Assembly: GCF_007753095.1 (NCBI RefSeq)
Contig: NZ_CP036348.1
Location: 6,983,411-7,047,410, forward strand
Length of the DNA: 64,000 nucleotides
Direction: 5' to 3'
Source: Rosistilla carotiformis
GTDB lineage: Bacteria; Planctomycetota; Planctomycetia; Pirellulales; Pirellulaceae
A model generated the notes under the pieces. It had not been told where the DNA came from and did no database searches. It saw nothing but the letters and a program-made list of their open reading frames with translations. Below are positions 36,808 through 46,747 of this stretch, piece by piece. The stretch's first letter is position 1, and each line of letters starts with the position of its first letter. A program made the position numbers and the translations under genes.

Positions 36808-38685
36808 CTACCGAACAGCTGGACCGGCAGCGGCCGGAGGTTGAGCCAGTTGCGTGTTGGTTGAGGAATCGTCGCCCGATGGCGGTTGGGCGAACACCGA
36901 AGGCGCGTTTAACGCAAAACGACATTCATCCGTTGCTGGCGTTCCAAAACCAACGCCCATCGTTTTCAGCAGCGTTCCGCGAGCGTAGTGCAATTTGATA
37001 AATGCAAGGTTGTAATCGATGACGCTTCGTTGATATTGCGTCTCGGCTCGCGTGGCGCGAATCTGCGCTTCCAGCACATGTTCAACCTGCGCATCGCCAG
37101 CCGCGTGCCGCTGGGTTTGAGCGTCCAAGCGGATCGTTGCCGCATCGTGGCTGAGCGCCATGTAGTGCATCGTCCCCAGCGCGCGATCGAGTTCGATGAA
37201 AGCGGTTCGCAGTTCCGATGAGATCTGCGCTCGCTGTGCATCAGCGAGCGCGTGCTCGCGGCTCAGCTGAAGTTCGGCGTTGCGGATCGCTGCGTTTTCG
37301 CGGCTGTTTTGAATCGAACGGCGATAATCGATCCCGATCTGCCAACCCTGCAACGCCTCGCTGAACAGCGCGGTGTCGGTGGTTGGATCATCGGCCAGGC
37401 GACGGTATTGGCCAACGATATCGACCTGCGGACGGCGAAGGTTCTTGGCCGCTTTCCGCTCCAAAATACGTCGGTCGATATTCGACTGCTGGATCCTCAG
37501 CTCAAGCCGCCCGGTCGTTGCCAACGCGTTGCTCTCGTGCCAATCGAATCGGATCGCTGCTTTGAGCGGAGTTCCGTTTGGGTGTAGCAAGCGGCCGTCG
37601 CAAGCCGGCATGCCCAGCAGCGTTCTCAGTTTCAGTTCAATCGCATAGACGCCGGTCTGCCCATGTCCGGTCCCAGCGATGGCGTTGCGGACTGCAGCAA
37701 CGGCGGAATAATACTGTTGCCGCGCGATCGCTTCGACGTCGGCGGGGCTGACATTCGCAGCGGCCCGCTCTTGCTCTCGCTGCCAGGAGTTGTGCGCGTT
37801 GTCCAGTGCTTTCTGCTTGGCCCTGAGATTTTCATAGGCAAACGCCAGCTCCCAGTAGACGATGCTCACGTCGCGCACGAGGTCTCTTACCGATTTCTCG
37901 ACTTCCAGTTGCGCCTTGCGCTGGCCGATTTTCGAGATCAAGACGCCGCGATATAAGCCGGGTTTGCCAAATGGGCCGGCGATGTCGTTGAATTCGGTCC
38001 CAGCTCCACGCATCAGCGGGTGTCGCACCTCGGCACCATACGCAGCATAAAGACCTCCGGCCAGTTGTTTGTCGTAGCCGCCGACGCCGCCGACAGCCAC
38101 CTTGGTTCCGCTGCGAAGCATCTGTCCCCAGCCGACTTTTGCCATCGTCTCGGGTTGCGAAAAGACGCCGAACTGTCCGCTGGAGAATGCCGAGTTGACG
38201 GAACTGCCCCCGCCGTTCCAAACCAGCGCGGTTTCAAACTGCGTGTCGTAAGCCGATAGCGCCGCGTCGATACCAATATTGGGATCGCTTGCAATCACGG
38301 CTGGATCGAGCGTAGTGCGAATCGCATCGGGATAGGTCAGCACGCGACCACCGTGATCCTGGATCACTTGGCTGTTCGCAAGCGCTCGCTGGACCGCGTC
38401 GTCGAGCGAGATGTCTTCTTGTGGCAGCTGCTGAAAATCATCCACGCTCGGCGGCGTGAGTTCGACCGCGCCCTGGATCGCGCTGTCGCTCAGTTCTTTC
38501 GACGCCTGATAGTTCACCAGGGCGATGACAGATTCAGCCGACGTCGGCTCGGTGGCCGGAGATGTTGCAACCGTCAATTTCTTGGAACGGATGCCGGGAA
38601 GTTTTGCTTGGGAGCGACATCCCTGGCTGCAGAACAGCAGCGGGGCAAGCAACAACACAGCAATCGATCCATAGCTGTGTTTCAT
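36808..38685 (-). CDS. TolC/OpmQ-like outer-membrane efflux lipoprotein
   Basis: A 625-residue outer-membrane factor. The N-terminus has a lipoprotein signal peptide with lipobox-like LLFCSQGC, so the mature protein is probably lipidated at that Cys. The body is dominated by long amphipathic helices and repeats of Ala/Arg/Gln typical of the TolC periplasmic tunnel (for example LDNAHNSWQREQERAAANVS, ERKAAKNLRRPQVDIVGQY and VEHVLEAQIRATRAETQYQR). The C-terminal 40 residues are Pro/Ala-rich and disordered. It is somewhat longer than Escherichia coli TolC. It converges with the MacB-like gene with no gap and would form the exit channel of the cluster's exporter. Expression from its own promoter, in the opposite direction to its partners, is unusual but not rare. 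Confidence 0.87.
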   Translation of the reverse strand: MKHSYGSIAVLLLAPLLFCSQGCRSQAKLPGIRSKKLTVATSPATEPTSAESVIALVNYQASKELSDSAIQGAVELTPPSVDDFQQLPQEDISLDDAVQRALANSQVIQDHGGRVLTYPDAIRTTLDPAVIASDPNIGIDAALSAYDTQFETALVWNGGGSSVNSAFSSGQFGVFSQPETMAKVGWGQMLRSGTKVAVGGVGGYDKQLAGGLYAAYGAEVRHPLMRGAGTEFNDIAGPFGKPGLYRGVLISKIGQRKAQLEVEKSVRDLVRDVSIVYWELAFAYENLRAKQKALDNAHNSWQREQERAAANVSPADVEAIARQQYYSAVAAVRNAIAGTGHGQTGVYAIELKLRTLLGMPACDGRLLHPNGTPLKAAIRFDWHESNALATTGRLELRIQQSNIDRRILERKAAKNLRRPQVDIVGQYRRLADDPTTDTALFSEALQGWQIGIDYRRSIQNSRENAAIRNAELQLSREHALADAQRAQISSELRTAFIELDRALGTMHYMALSHDAATIRLDAQTQRHAAGDAQVEHVLEAQIRATRAETQYQRSVIDYNLAFIKLHYARGTLLKTMGVGFGTPATDECRFALNAPSVFAQPPSGDDSSTNTQLAQPPAAAGPAVR

Positions 38686-38881
38686 CTTAAAACTCTCAAC
38701 ACCTCTAATGACGCAACCCTTGCAATCCCGCGAACTGTTGGGCTACGCGACCAGGGGTAGAATGAACCATTAGCAGTATCGGAAGCACGAAGCCAGAAAA
38801 TCAGCAGGACGACTACGATCCCGTCCGATTGCCTAATCGTCAAAGTTGCTCGTGGGGGGCGCCGGCAAAGACGATCCTCCC

Positions 38882-38964
38882 ATACCAGCACGAAGCGCAA
38901 GCGAGTGAATTCATGGCGCATACGAGTGGATTTCGATCACTTGCTTGCGCTTCGTACTGGTATT
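38882..38964. repeat. Palindromic intergenic repeat, family A (inverted pair)
   Basis: Two 26-27 nt arms around core CACGAAGCGCAAGCGAG: forward at 38882-38907 and reverse complement at about 38938-38964, with a 30-nt loop. They match the arms at 10375-10484. The element begins about 200 nt upstream of the TolC-like start and ends 8 nt before the stop of the converging GH42-like gene. It can form a long hairpin and is probably a genome-wide REP-like element. The remainder of 38686-38972 shows nothing I can assign. Confidence 0.75.
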
Positions 38965-38972
38965 GGTAGGCG

Positions 38973-41189
38973 CTACTTGGCGTTGGCTTGCAGCGACAGC
39001 ACGACCGCTTCGTTTTGTTTCCAGGGGACCGTAACTCGGCGTCCGTCCTGGAGCATGGCTGCCGTCCGTTCGTTACGGACTTGGGTGACGGGGGTGGCGA
39101 ACTGAAGCGTGATTTCTAGCTCCGATGATTTGAGCCCGACCGAGTTACCGCCCCCTTGCGAGTTACCGCTGACGTCGGGATTGAAGCATACGAACAGCAG
39201 CGTCCGGGGCGGCTGGCCGTCGTCGGTGGGCATCCGCCAGTAGGTGATCTCGTATCCAAACGTCTGCTCGCTTTCATCGGCGATCCGAACCCACGGTCGC
39301 ACGCCCGCGTCGAAGATCGGCTGCATGAACCGATCACGCTTAGCGGCGGCTTGCATTCCTTGTTCGCGATAGGCGTTGTACCACTGGGGCGATAGATTCA
39401 TCAGCCACGCTTGGCCCTCTCCAAAGCGTGCACTCTGTCCGGTGGGGAAGTCGCGAATGGCGCGATGGAAACCACTTTCATCGACCTGGCAGGTGTTCTT
39501 GTTGGTCAAGAAGTCGGTCGTGGTTTTGTAGGAGTAGTTCGCGTCCTGATCGACTTCCACCCACAGCGATTTCCCGAAGATCGACTTGGCCGCGAGCGAG
39601 CTCGGCTGCTCGATGCCAAACATATCGTCCAACGCTCCGCCCTCGGAGCGTCCGGTGCCATGTTGGTCCCACATGCCCGGCAGGTAGTCGGCGATGACCG
39701 TTCCGCCTCGTTTGCAAAACGCGCGAATCGCGTCGGCTTCCGCATCGGATAACGCCAAGCAAGCGGGCAGGATCAGAACGTCGTACTCGTCGGGAATTCC
39801 CTGTTGGATCGCATCGACATAACTGACAAAATCGTATTGCAAACCGGAATCGCGAAGCATGTTCTCCCACGCTTTGCGGACGTTGGCGGCGCTGCTGAGT
39901 CGATGGTCGTTGTTGCGATTTCGCCAGGTTTTCCCATGGGCTTCCGCGTCGAGGATCCAGCCGAGTTGAATCGACGCATGGCTGTAATAGATCGCCACGC
40001 GATCGTGTTGCCAGCGGCTGCCGGACATCAGAGGCCCGATGGTGTCGCCCGCCTCGCGATACGACGGTGCCACCTCGCGATGCCACGGTTTCGGTGTCTC
40101 GCCATCGAACCATCCGTCGACCCAGCCGATGAAGCCGCGGTTGCCGTGCGCCAGGTAATACCAAGTCTGCCAGATCGTATCGTCGACCGAGCGATGGAAG
40201 TGAGTGGTGACTGCCGGCAGCCCGTTCTCGGGATTAAGCGAGCGGATGATCGCCTGCGATGAGCCGAGGTTGTAGCTTTCGATGAACTGCACCTTCCGCA
40301 TCAGTTTGGCATAGTCGTATCCGCCAAAGGAGCTCGGCATCTGGCCGCCCACGAGACCGCACGGCGTGGCGGGATCCAGCGTGTTGGAGTACTGAACCAG
40401 CTCGCCGATCTGGTTGCTCCACCACGAGTCGTTGAACGTCCATTGATCCATCAGTGGGCTGGCATCGAACTCGGCGATGCTTGTCTCGCGGAGATGCGGG
40501 AGGAGCGTGTCGTAGCTGATCCATTCGGTTCGCTTAGGCGCGTTCGCCTCGCCGTAGATCTCCGTCAACCAATCCTGGTAGGCTGCCGGATCATCGGTGA
40601 TCTGCCACATCGTCGGATGAACAAAATGCCCCCAGGAGGCTTCATCATCCAGCGCATAGGCGACGCGTTGCGGCGAATCTCTGAGCGCCGTGATATGCTT
40701 CCGCATCCGATCCCGCAGTTGCGATAGCGTCTGCTGGTTCATCGGCACCGTTCGGATGCCGGTCGAATGCAACGCATCGAGATGGGGCTTTACTTCGCCG
40801 CCATCAAACAGATGCAGCAGTCCCTTGCCAGCAGCGTGATCCATATAGAAGGGGAGGCGGAATTTTTCCAGCCACTGCAGTCGCCCGCGCGGCGAACCGG
40901 CGGTGCCGATGTCGTCGCGATCGACAAAGCCGCCGTTGTAACCATGCTCTCGGCTCCAACGCCCCGCGACGTCGTCAAACCCGATTGTCCACCGGTAGGT
41001 CCACGGCATGTAGGTCCAGCTAGGAAACGCCTGCAGTGCCCATTGGCGGTCTTGATGCACGCGTTGGAAATCGCGTGAATGCTGGACGTAGTGCCTGTAC
41101 GGATCGGCATCCTGCTGCCCCACTGCAAGCGACGAAAAAAACAGGACCACTGCGAACCCAAAGGGGACGGCGGTGACTCGCTTGCACAT
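38973..41189 (-). CDS. Secreted GH42-like (beta-galactosidase-type) protein
   Basis: A 738-residue secreted protein. Signal peptide: M-C-K-R-V-T, hydrophobic core, cleavage near SLAVGQQ. The first half looks like a TIM barrel: AYALDDEASWGH carries D-D-E, a plausible acid/base region, and QWTFNDSWWSNQIGE and HGNRGFIGWVDGWFDGE follow. A middle part with YDVLILPACLALSDAEADAI and FCKRGGTVIADY is the class-I glutamine-amidotransferase-like trimerisation domain of GH42 beta-galactosidases. The C-terminal part is beta-rich. GH42 enzymes normally act on beta-galactosides; substrate here is unknown and the catalytic pair is not confidently assigned. Its role in the biosynthetic locus is doubtful: it lies beyond the repeat and next to housekeeping genes. 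Confidence 0.72.
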   Translation of the reverse strand: MCKRVTAVPFGFAVVLFFSSLAVGQQDADPYRHYVQHSRDFQRVHQDRQWALQAFPSWTYMPWTYRWTIGFDDVAGRWSREHGYNGGFVDRDDIGTAGSPRGRLQWLEKFRLPFYMDHAAGKGLLHLFDGGEVKPHLDALHSTGIRTVPMNQQTLSQLRDRMRKHITALRDSPQRVAYALDDEASWGHFVHPTMWQITDDPAAYQDWLTEIYGEANAPKRTEWISYDTLLPHLRETSIAEFDASPLMDQWTFNDSWWSNQIGELVQYSNTLDPATPCGLVGGQMPSSFGGYDYAKLMRKVQFIESYNLGSSQAIIRSLNPENGLPAVTTHFHRSVDDTIWQTWYYLAHGNRGFIGWVDGWFDGETPKPWHREVAPSYREAGDTIGPLMSGSRWQHDRVAIYYSHASIQLGWILDAEAHGKTWRNRNNDHRLSSAANVRKAWENMLRDSGLQYDFVSYVDAIQQGIPDEYDVLILPACLALSDAEADAIRAFCKRGGTVIADYLPGMWDQHGTGRSEGGALDDMFGIEQPSSLAAKSIFGKSLWVEVDQDANYSYKTTTDFLTNKNTCQVDESGFHRAIRDFPTGQSARFGEGQAWLMNLSPQWYNAYREQGMQAAAKRDRFMQPIFDAGVRPWVRIADESEQTFGYEITYWRMPTDDGQPPRTLLFVCFNPDVSGNSQGGGNSVGLKSSELEITLQFATPVTQVRNERTAAMLQDGRRVTVPWKQNEAVVLSLQANAK

Positions 41190-41222
41190 GGGGAAACCTC
41201 GTGCGACGGTGATACGGCGGGA

Positions 41223-44060
41223 CTACTTCACGACCAAGTTGACCAGGCGTCCGGGGACGACGATCTTCTTGACGACCTGCTTGTCGCCGATCGCGGCGAC
41301 CACTTTTTCGTCGGCCAATGCGATCGCTAGGACTTCGTCTTGCGAAAGGTCGGCGGCGACTTGGATCTTGGCGCGGACCTTGCCCTGGATCTGAACCGGC
41401 AATTCGATCGATGATTCGACCAACGCCGCTTCGTCGTGCTCGGGCCAAGTGGCGTAAGTCAGCGTGCCGTCGTGCCCCAGCAGTCCCCACAGTTCTTCAC
41501 CGATGTGCGGAGCGTACGGAGCCAGCATCAAGACAAAGCTCTCCATCGCCGCGCGAGGACGGACCTTCTGCTTGCTGAAGAAGTTGACGAACTCCATCAT
41601 CCGCGCGATCGCTGTGTTGAAGCCCAGCGTGTCGGTATCGTGCGTGACCGCTTTGATCGTCTGATGCAGCACTCGGTTCTGCTCTTCGGTCGGCGCGACG
41701 TCTTGCACCTCCGCAGCCAACGTCGGTGTTTCAGCATCTTCGTCGGCGATCATCCGCCAAACGCGATCCAGGAATTTGCGGATCCCGCCGACTCCGGCCA
41801 TGTTCCACGGCTTGGTCGCTTCCAACGGGCCCATGAACATCTCGTACATCCGCAGCGTGTCGGCGCCATGGACTTTGATGATGTCGTCCGGGTTGACCAC
41901 GTTCCCGCGGCTCTTGGACATCTTGTCGGCTTTGGGAGTCAGTTCGATATCGGTTCCCGACAGATAGGTTTGCCCTTGGCGTTTTTCAGTCATGTCGTCC
42001 GACAAGTCGGCGCCACCAGCGGTCTGCTGCAGGATGTACGAAACCTTGTCGTTGTTCTCGACGCGAACCGGCGTCACGCCCAGCGATGTCAATTTGGCTT
42101 CCGCCGCCTCGGCTGCTGCTTCGCTGACGTGGTACTGCGGTTGGCCAAGGATCATCCCTTGGTTGACCAAGCGGCCAAAGGGCTCGGAACAACTGACGTG
42201 CCCGCGATCGTAGAGAACTTTGTGCCAGAAGCGAGCGTACAGCAGGTGCAGCACCGCGTGCTCGGCACCGCCGATGTACAGATCGACCGGCATCCAAGCC
42301 TTTTCCTTTTCAGGGTCGATAAAGGCGTCGCCGTTCTTGGGGTCGATGAACCGCAGGTAGTACCAACACGAACCAGCCCACTGAGGCATCGTGTTCGTTT
42401 CACGTTTGTAACGTTTGCCGTCGATCTCGACATACAGCCATTCGTCGGGCGATTTGCCCAGCGGCGGTTCCGGTTTTCCGTGCGGTTTGTAATCTTCCAG
42501 ATGCGGCAGATCGATCGGCAGGTCGGCGACATCGACAGCGCGGATGTTGCCCGTCGGATTGCCGGCGTCGTCCAATTCGTGCAGGATCGGGAACGGTTCG
42601 CCCCAGAATCGCTGGCGGCTGAACAACCAATCGCGCAGCTTGTAATTGACAGCTTCGTGCCCGGTCCCTTCGGCTTCCAACGCCTCGGAGATCTTCTGCT
42701 TGAAGTCGGCCGTGGGGACTCCGTTGTACGGACCGCTGTTGATCGCGTTGCCGTGCCCGGCGAAACAGGCTTCGCCCGCCAGCACCTGATCGCGTTCTTC
42801 ATGCACCTCGCCCGGATCGACGACCGGCGTGATCGGCAAGTCGAACTTCTTGGCGAATTCAAAGTCCCGTTCGTCGTGCGCCGGGACCGCCATGATCGCA
42901 CCGGTGCCGTAGTGAATCAGCACGTAATCGCTGATCCAGACCGGGGTCGGTTGTCCGTTGACGGGATTGATCGCGTAGGAGCCGGTGAAGACGCCCGACT
43001 TCTCTTTGTCCTCCTGACGCTCGCGGTCGCTCTTGTTCGCAGCCGCTTGGCAGTAGGCTTCGACCTCCGCTTTTTGATCGTCGGTCGTCAGGCGATCGAC
43101 AAACGGATGTTCCGGAGCGATGACCATGTACGACGCGCCGTAAAGCGTATCGGGGCGGGTCGTGTAGATCCGCAAACTGTCGTCGGTTGGTTTGGCAGGA
43201 AACTCGCTGCGGGCACTTTTCCAAGTCTGGAAGTCATCGACATCGCCGACGAAGAAATCGACTTCCGCCCCTGTGCTGCGGCCGATCCAATCGCGCTGCA
43301 TCGTCTTGATGCTCTCGGGCCAATCGACCGACTCCAAGTCGTTCTGCAAGCGGTCGCCGTAAGCGGTGATCCGCAACATCCACTGTCGCAGCGGACGGCG
43401 TTCGACCGGGTGGCTGCCCCGTTCGCTCTTGCCATCGACCACCTCTTCGTTCGCCAACACGGTCCCCAGCGCCGGGCACCAGTTCACCAACGCATCGCTC
43501 TGGAAGGCCAAGCGGTGATCGTCTTGATAGCTGCGGACCGCGTCGGCTCCCGCGGCGGCGACCTCTGCCGGGATCGGCAGCTCCGCAATCGGACGTCCCT
43601 TCTGTTGATCGGCATCGAACCAGGTGTCGAACAACACCAAGAAGATCCACTGGGTCCAGTGGAAGTAATCGACGTCGGTGGTCGCGATCTCGCGGTCCCA
43701 GTCGTAACTGAAGCCAAGCGACTTCAGTTGTCGGCGGAAAGTGGCGATATTCTTTTCGGTCGACGCTCGCGGCGGCGTGTTCGTTTTGATCGCGTGCTCT
43801 TCGGCGGGCAGGCCAAAGGCGTCGAAGCCCATCGGGTGCAGGACCGAGACGCCGCGCATGCGGTTGAAACGGGACACGATATCGGTCGCCGTGTAGCCTT
43901 CGGGGTGACCGACATGCAACCCATCGCCGCTGGGATAGGGGAACATGTCCAGGGCGTACAGCTTCTTGTCGCCCGGCATCTCGGGGGCGGCGAAGGTTTT
44001 GTTCTGCTCCCAATACGCTTGCCATTTCGGCTCGATCTGGGCAGGGTTGTATCGTGGCAT
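41223..44060 (-). CDS. leuS: Leucyl-tRNA synthetase
   Basis: A 945-residue class I aminoacyl-tRNA synthetase that charges tRNA-Leu. The opening [20 protein letters not shown] is typical of LeuS. The HIGH-type motif appears in [16 protein letters not shown] and the KMSKS motif in [11 protein letters not shown] large CP1 editing domain lies between (about 225-420, with [15 protein letters not shown]). The C-terminal anticodon-binding region ends in [10 protein letters not shown]. The length is slightly above the bacterial norm (about 860-880) because of insertions in the editing and zinc regions. It is a housekeeping gene with an ordinary start at 44060. Confidence 0.98.
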   Translation of the reverse strand: MPRYNPAQIEPKWQAYWEQNKTFAAPEMPGDKKLYALDMFPYPSGDGLHVGHPEGYTATDIVSRFNRMRGVSVLHPMGFDAFGLPAEEHAIKTNTPPRASTEKNIATFRRQLKSLGFSYDWDREIATTDVDYFHWTQWIFLVLFDTWFDADQQKGRPIAELPIPAEVAAAGADAVRSYQDDHRLAFQSDALVNWCPALGTVLANEEVVDGKSERGSHPVERRPLRQWMLRITAYGDRLQNDLESVDWPESIKTMQRDWIGRSTGAEVDFFVGDVDDFQTWKSARSEFPAKPTDDSLRIYTTRPDTLYGASYMVIAPEHPFVDRLTTDDQKAEVEAYCQAAANKSDRERQEDKEKSGVFTGSYAINPVNGQPTPVWISDYVLIHYGTGAIMAVPAHDERDFEFAKKFDLPITPVVDPGEVHEERDQVLAGEACFAGHGNAINSGPYNGVPTADFKQKISEALEAEGTGHEAVNYKLRDWLFSRQRFWGEPFPILHELDDAGNPTGNIRAVDVADLPIDLPHLEDYKPHGKPEPPLGKSPDEWLYVEIDGKRYKRETNTMPQWAGSCWYYLRFIDPKNGDAFIDPEKEKAWMPVDLYIGGAEHAVLHLLYARFWHKVLYDRGHVSCSEPFGRLVNQGMILGQPQYHVSEAAAEAAEAKLTSLGVTPVRVENNDKVSYILQQTAGGADLSDDMTEKRQGQTYLSGTDIELTPKADKMSKSRGNVVNPDDIIKVHGADTLRMYEMFMGPLEATKPWNMAGVGGIRKFLDRVWRMIADEDAETPTLAAEVQDVAPTEEQNRVLHQTIKAVTHDTDTLGFNTAIARMMEFVNFFSKQKVRPRAAMESFVLMLAPYAPHIGEELWGLLGHDGTLTYATWPEHDEAALVESSIELPVQIQGKVRAKIQVAADLSQDEVLAIALADEKVVAAIGDKQVVKKIVVPGRLVNLVVK

Positions 44061-44432
44061 CGGATCTGCTGAGGAAGAGTTTTATTAAGGAAATACAGTG
44101 CGTTTCGCGTCGAGGCCCGATTTTACCGGAGCCTGCACCATGCCGATAGCCACGCACCGGCGGACCGTTGGTTTCGCTTGGCAATGGCGACGGCGCCCCC
44201 AACCGCCCATGCGTGGATCGAGAATTTAAGCGATCGAAGCGCGCCGCGGATAAATGGTTCGCCAACGTCTTTGCACGCAGCGTCCATGTCTCCAATGAAG
44301 GCCGAAATCATCGAGTCGCACGAGAGACTCGATCTTGAACCGATCAGCACGCCGCCAAAGGCCAAATAGCCGATTCGGGTGCTTTTGAGAAGTTGCAAGT
44401 TCGCACGGCGGCAGTTCACGCTGCCGGCATGT
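44061..44432. other. Gap between leuS and radical SAM gene; one doubtful small frame
   Basis: This 372-nt gap holds an open frame on the minus strand (44123-44419, GTG start, 98 codons). Its product has two hydrophobic stretches (IGYLAFGGVLIGSRSSLS and IHAWAVGGAVAIAK). No ribosome site stands out, and a plus-strand frame overlaps it, so I do not call a gene. The gap also contains the promoter region of leuS. No RNA gene or repeat was recognised. Confidence 0.3.
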
Positions 44433-46262
44433 CTATTTCGCGTTGGCCATCGCTTCTAATTGCGTCAGCGAACGGCTCTGTTCCTTCTCCAGGAAGGTCC
44501 GTCCGTATTTGACGTTCACGTGATCCCAGGGCAGTTTGTCGGTCAGACCGTATTGCGTGTGGACCTGTTGGTCGATGTCGATCCCCGCGTCGGCGATCGC
44601 GTCCCACCAACGCTGGGCGTCCATGTGTTCGGTCCAGCCGTCCATCCGCGCGCCGCGTTGCCAGGCGAGTTCGATCGCTTTGCCGGTACGGCGATCTCCG
44701 CGGCTGAGCACCCCTTCCAGCAGGCTGGTGTCGATGTCGTGGCACTTGATGTTGATGCTGCGGATCTTCCGGCGGCTCCACAGATATTTGTGCGCCCATT
44801 GGAAATATTCGCGTCGCTGCATGCCGTTCCATTGATAGGGCGTGTGCGACTTGGGGACAAAGTTCGAGACGCTGGCGGTGACTCGCACATAGCGGCCTTT
44901 GACCTCTTTGCCGATCCCCGCGATGTGTTCGGCCATGTCGACGATCCCGTCGAGATCGACAGGCCGCTCGCCCGGCAAGCCGCACATGAAATAAAGTTTG
45001 ACGCTGTCGAAGCCGTTCTCGAACGCATTGCGACAGCCGGCGAAGAGGTCTTCGTTTTTGATCTTCTTGCGAATCTGTTCCCGCATGTCGTCGCGGGCGA
45101 CTTCGGGGGCGAGCGTCAGCGATCCGCGGCGTTCGGATCCGATCAACGCGGGCAGCGTTCGCAGCGTCTCGTTGACACGCAGGCTGGGGACGCTGATGTT
45201 CACGCCCAGCGGCCGGAAGACTTCGTGCAGTCGTTTGACGAGCTCTTCGAAGTGTGGGTAATCGCTCGACGACAGCGACAGGATGCTGATCTCGTTGAAT
45301 CCGGTGTTGCGATACGATTCCATCGCCGCGTTGATGATCGTATCGACGCTGCGGATTCGCAGCGGTCGCTTGATCACGGTGCTCTGGCAGAACCGGCATT
45401 GCCAGGGGCAGCCGCGCATGATCTCGATCGCGATCCGATCGTGGACGCATTCGACGTAGGGGACGATTGGGCTGGTCGGCAGCGGGATCCCTTCGAGATC
45501 GCGGATCACGCTCGGTTCGATCGTCTCGCGGACATCGTTCCGCGTGCGATTGAGCGCGACGACGCGGCCGTCTTGATATTCGGGTTCGTAGAACCGAGGG
45601 ACGTAAGCAAACGGCAACTCGGCGGCGATCTTCTGCAACGCATCGGCGCGTTGCTGCACGCCGGCGGCTCCTTCAGCGAATCCTGCGGCGCGGGCTTGCT
45701 CTCGCAGCTCCAACCACATGTCGCAGATCAGCGGCAGCGCCGGTTCGCCATCGCCGGTGACAAAGAGGTCGATGAAATCGGCCATTGGTTCGGGGTTTTG
45801 GCAGCAGGGGCCGCCGGCGAGGACCAGCGGATCGGCCATCGTGCGATCGGCGGCGTGCAGCGGAATGCCCGCCAGATCGAGCATCGTCAGGACGTTGGGG
45901 CTGCTGACTTCGTATTGCAGCGAGATCCCAAAGACATCGAAATCGGAGACCGCGGTAAACGTTTCCAAGCTGTACAACGGCACGTTGTGTTCGCGCAGCT
46001 GTGCCTCCATGTCTTGCCACGGACAGAACGCGCGTTCCGCCACCCAGTCGTCGCGGCGGTTCATCAGGGAATAGAGGACCTGCAGGCCGTGATGGCTCAT
46101 CCCGATCGTGTAGGCGTCGGGGAAGGCGAGACAGATTTTCCCTTTGACGGTGCGGTGGTCCTTGACGATCGCATTGCGTTCGCCGCCAAGGTATTGTGAA
46201 GGCATCGACACCTTATGCAGGATTCGGCTTTCGACAAATTGCTTCCGTTGGCTATTGATCAT
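44433..46262 (-). CDS. B12-binding-domain-type radical SAM protein (TIGR03960-like)
   Basis: A 609-residue radical SAM protein. The N-terminal half resembles a cobalamin-binding Rossmann domain (KICLAFPDAYTIGMSHHG, then DVFGISLQYEVSSPNVL and PLVLAGGPCCQNPEPMADF). The radical SAM core has the cluster motif C-P-W-Q-C-R-F-C (CxxxCxxC) in MRGCPWQCRFC, followed by KLYFMCGLPGE. It matches the TIGR03960 family, often found fused to or beside a DUF2344/TIGR03936 partner. No such partner lies next to it here. The reaction is not established for the family. Upstream is a divergent Rieske gene. Confidence 0.88.
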   Translation of the reverse strand: MINSQRKQFVESRILHKVSMPSQYLGGERNAIVKDHRTVKGKICLAFPDAYTIGMSHHGLQVLYSLMNRRDDWVAERAFCPWQDMEAQLREHNVPLYSLETFTAVSDFDVFGISLQYEVSSPNVLTMLDLAGIPLHAADRTMADPLVLAGGPCCQNPEPMADFIDLFVTGDGEPALPLICDMWLELREQARAAGFAEGAAGVQQRADALQKIAAELPFAYVPRFYEPEYQDGRVVALNRTRNDVRETIEPSVIRDLEGIPLPTSPIVPYVECVHDRIAIEIMRGCPWQCRFCQSTVIKRPLRIRSVDTIINAAMESYRNTGFNEISILSLSSSDYPHFEELVKRLHEVFRPLGVNISVPSLRVNETLRTLPALIGSERRGSLTLAPEVARDDMREQIRKKIKNEDLFAGCRNAFENGFDSVKLYFMCGLPGERPVDLDGIVDMAEHIAGIGKEVKGRYVRVTASVSNFVPKSHTPYQWNGMQRREYFQWAHKYLWSRRKIRSINIKCHDIDTSLLEGVLSRGDRRTGKAIELAWQRGARMDGWTEHMDAQRWWDAIADAGIDIDQQVHTQYGLTDKLPWDHVNVKYGRTFLEKEQSRSLTQLEAMANAK

Positions 46263-46396
46263 CGTTGTCTGTCTTTCGGATGAGATTACGTCTGAATCGC
46301 AGAAACCGGCAATCTTTGGCTGGCCTCCCCTTGCCGATGCCCCTTGCCCCTCCCTAATTTGTCAGATATCCCTATGCCCTTGCAAGAGACGAATCG

Positions 46397-46714
46397 ATGA
46401 GCGACTTTGAGACCGTTGGAAAAGTAGAAGATTTTGAAGATGGCAAAGGCCAAGCGATTCCGGTCAACGGACGGATGGTCGCCGTCTTTCGCGTGGGAGA
46501 GGAGTTCTATGCGATCGACGACCTCTGCCCTCACATGGGCGCATCGTTGGCTGAGGGGCACGTCGACGATGAAAAGGGAGTCACCTGTCCCTGGCACGCG
46601 TGGCGGTTCTGCATCAAAGACGGCACTTGGTGCGACAACCCCAAAGTGAAAACCGAAGCCTTTGAAGTCCGCGTCGTCGACGGCGAAGTCCAAGTCCTCG
46701 TCTCCGACGACTGA
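46397..46714 (+). CDS. Rieske [2Fe-2S] ferredoxin-like protein (NirD type)
   Basis: A 105-residue single-domain Rieske protein. Both cluster-binding motifs are complete: CPHMGA (C-x-H) and CPWHAW (C-x-x-H). The size and the second motif CPWHAWRFCIKDG fit the small subunit/ferredoxin type seen in nitrite reductase (NirD) and dioxygenase electron carriers. No catalytic partner (nitrite reductase large subunit or oxygenase) lies nearby, so it probably serves as a free electron carrier. It is divergent from the radical SAM gene, which may be its redox partner by position only. Confidence 0.92.
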   Translation: MSDFETVGKVEDFEDGKGQAIPVNGRMVAVFRVGEEFYAIDDLCPHMGASLAEGHVDDEKGVTCPWHAWRFCIKDGTWCDNPKVKTEAFEVRVVDGEVQVLVSDD

Positions 46715-46747
46715 TCGCAAAAAAACGCCAAACGCCGGCAGCGCCGG

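Noticed and set aside
38973-41189. GH42-like gene as part of the biosynthetic locus
   Set aside because: It lies beyond the family A repeat and the TolC-like gene and next to leuS; no sequence sign links it to the cluster, so it was left outside the system.
41436-44072. 878-codon open frame on plus, antisense to leuS
   Set aside because: It mirrors a confidently identified housekeeping gene. Its product is Arg/Val/Asp-rich with no motifs, as expected from codon bias in GC-rich DNA.
44460-46199. 579-codon open frame on plus, antisense to the radical SAM gene
   Set aside because: Shadow of a gene with clear cluster-binding and fold motifs; low-complexity product without recognisable domains.
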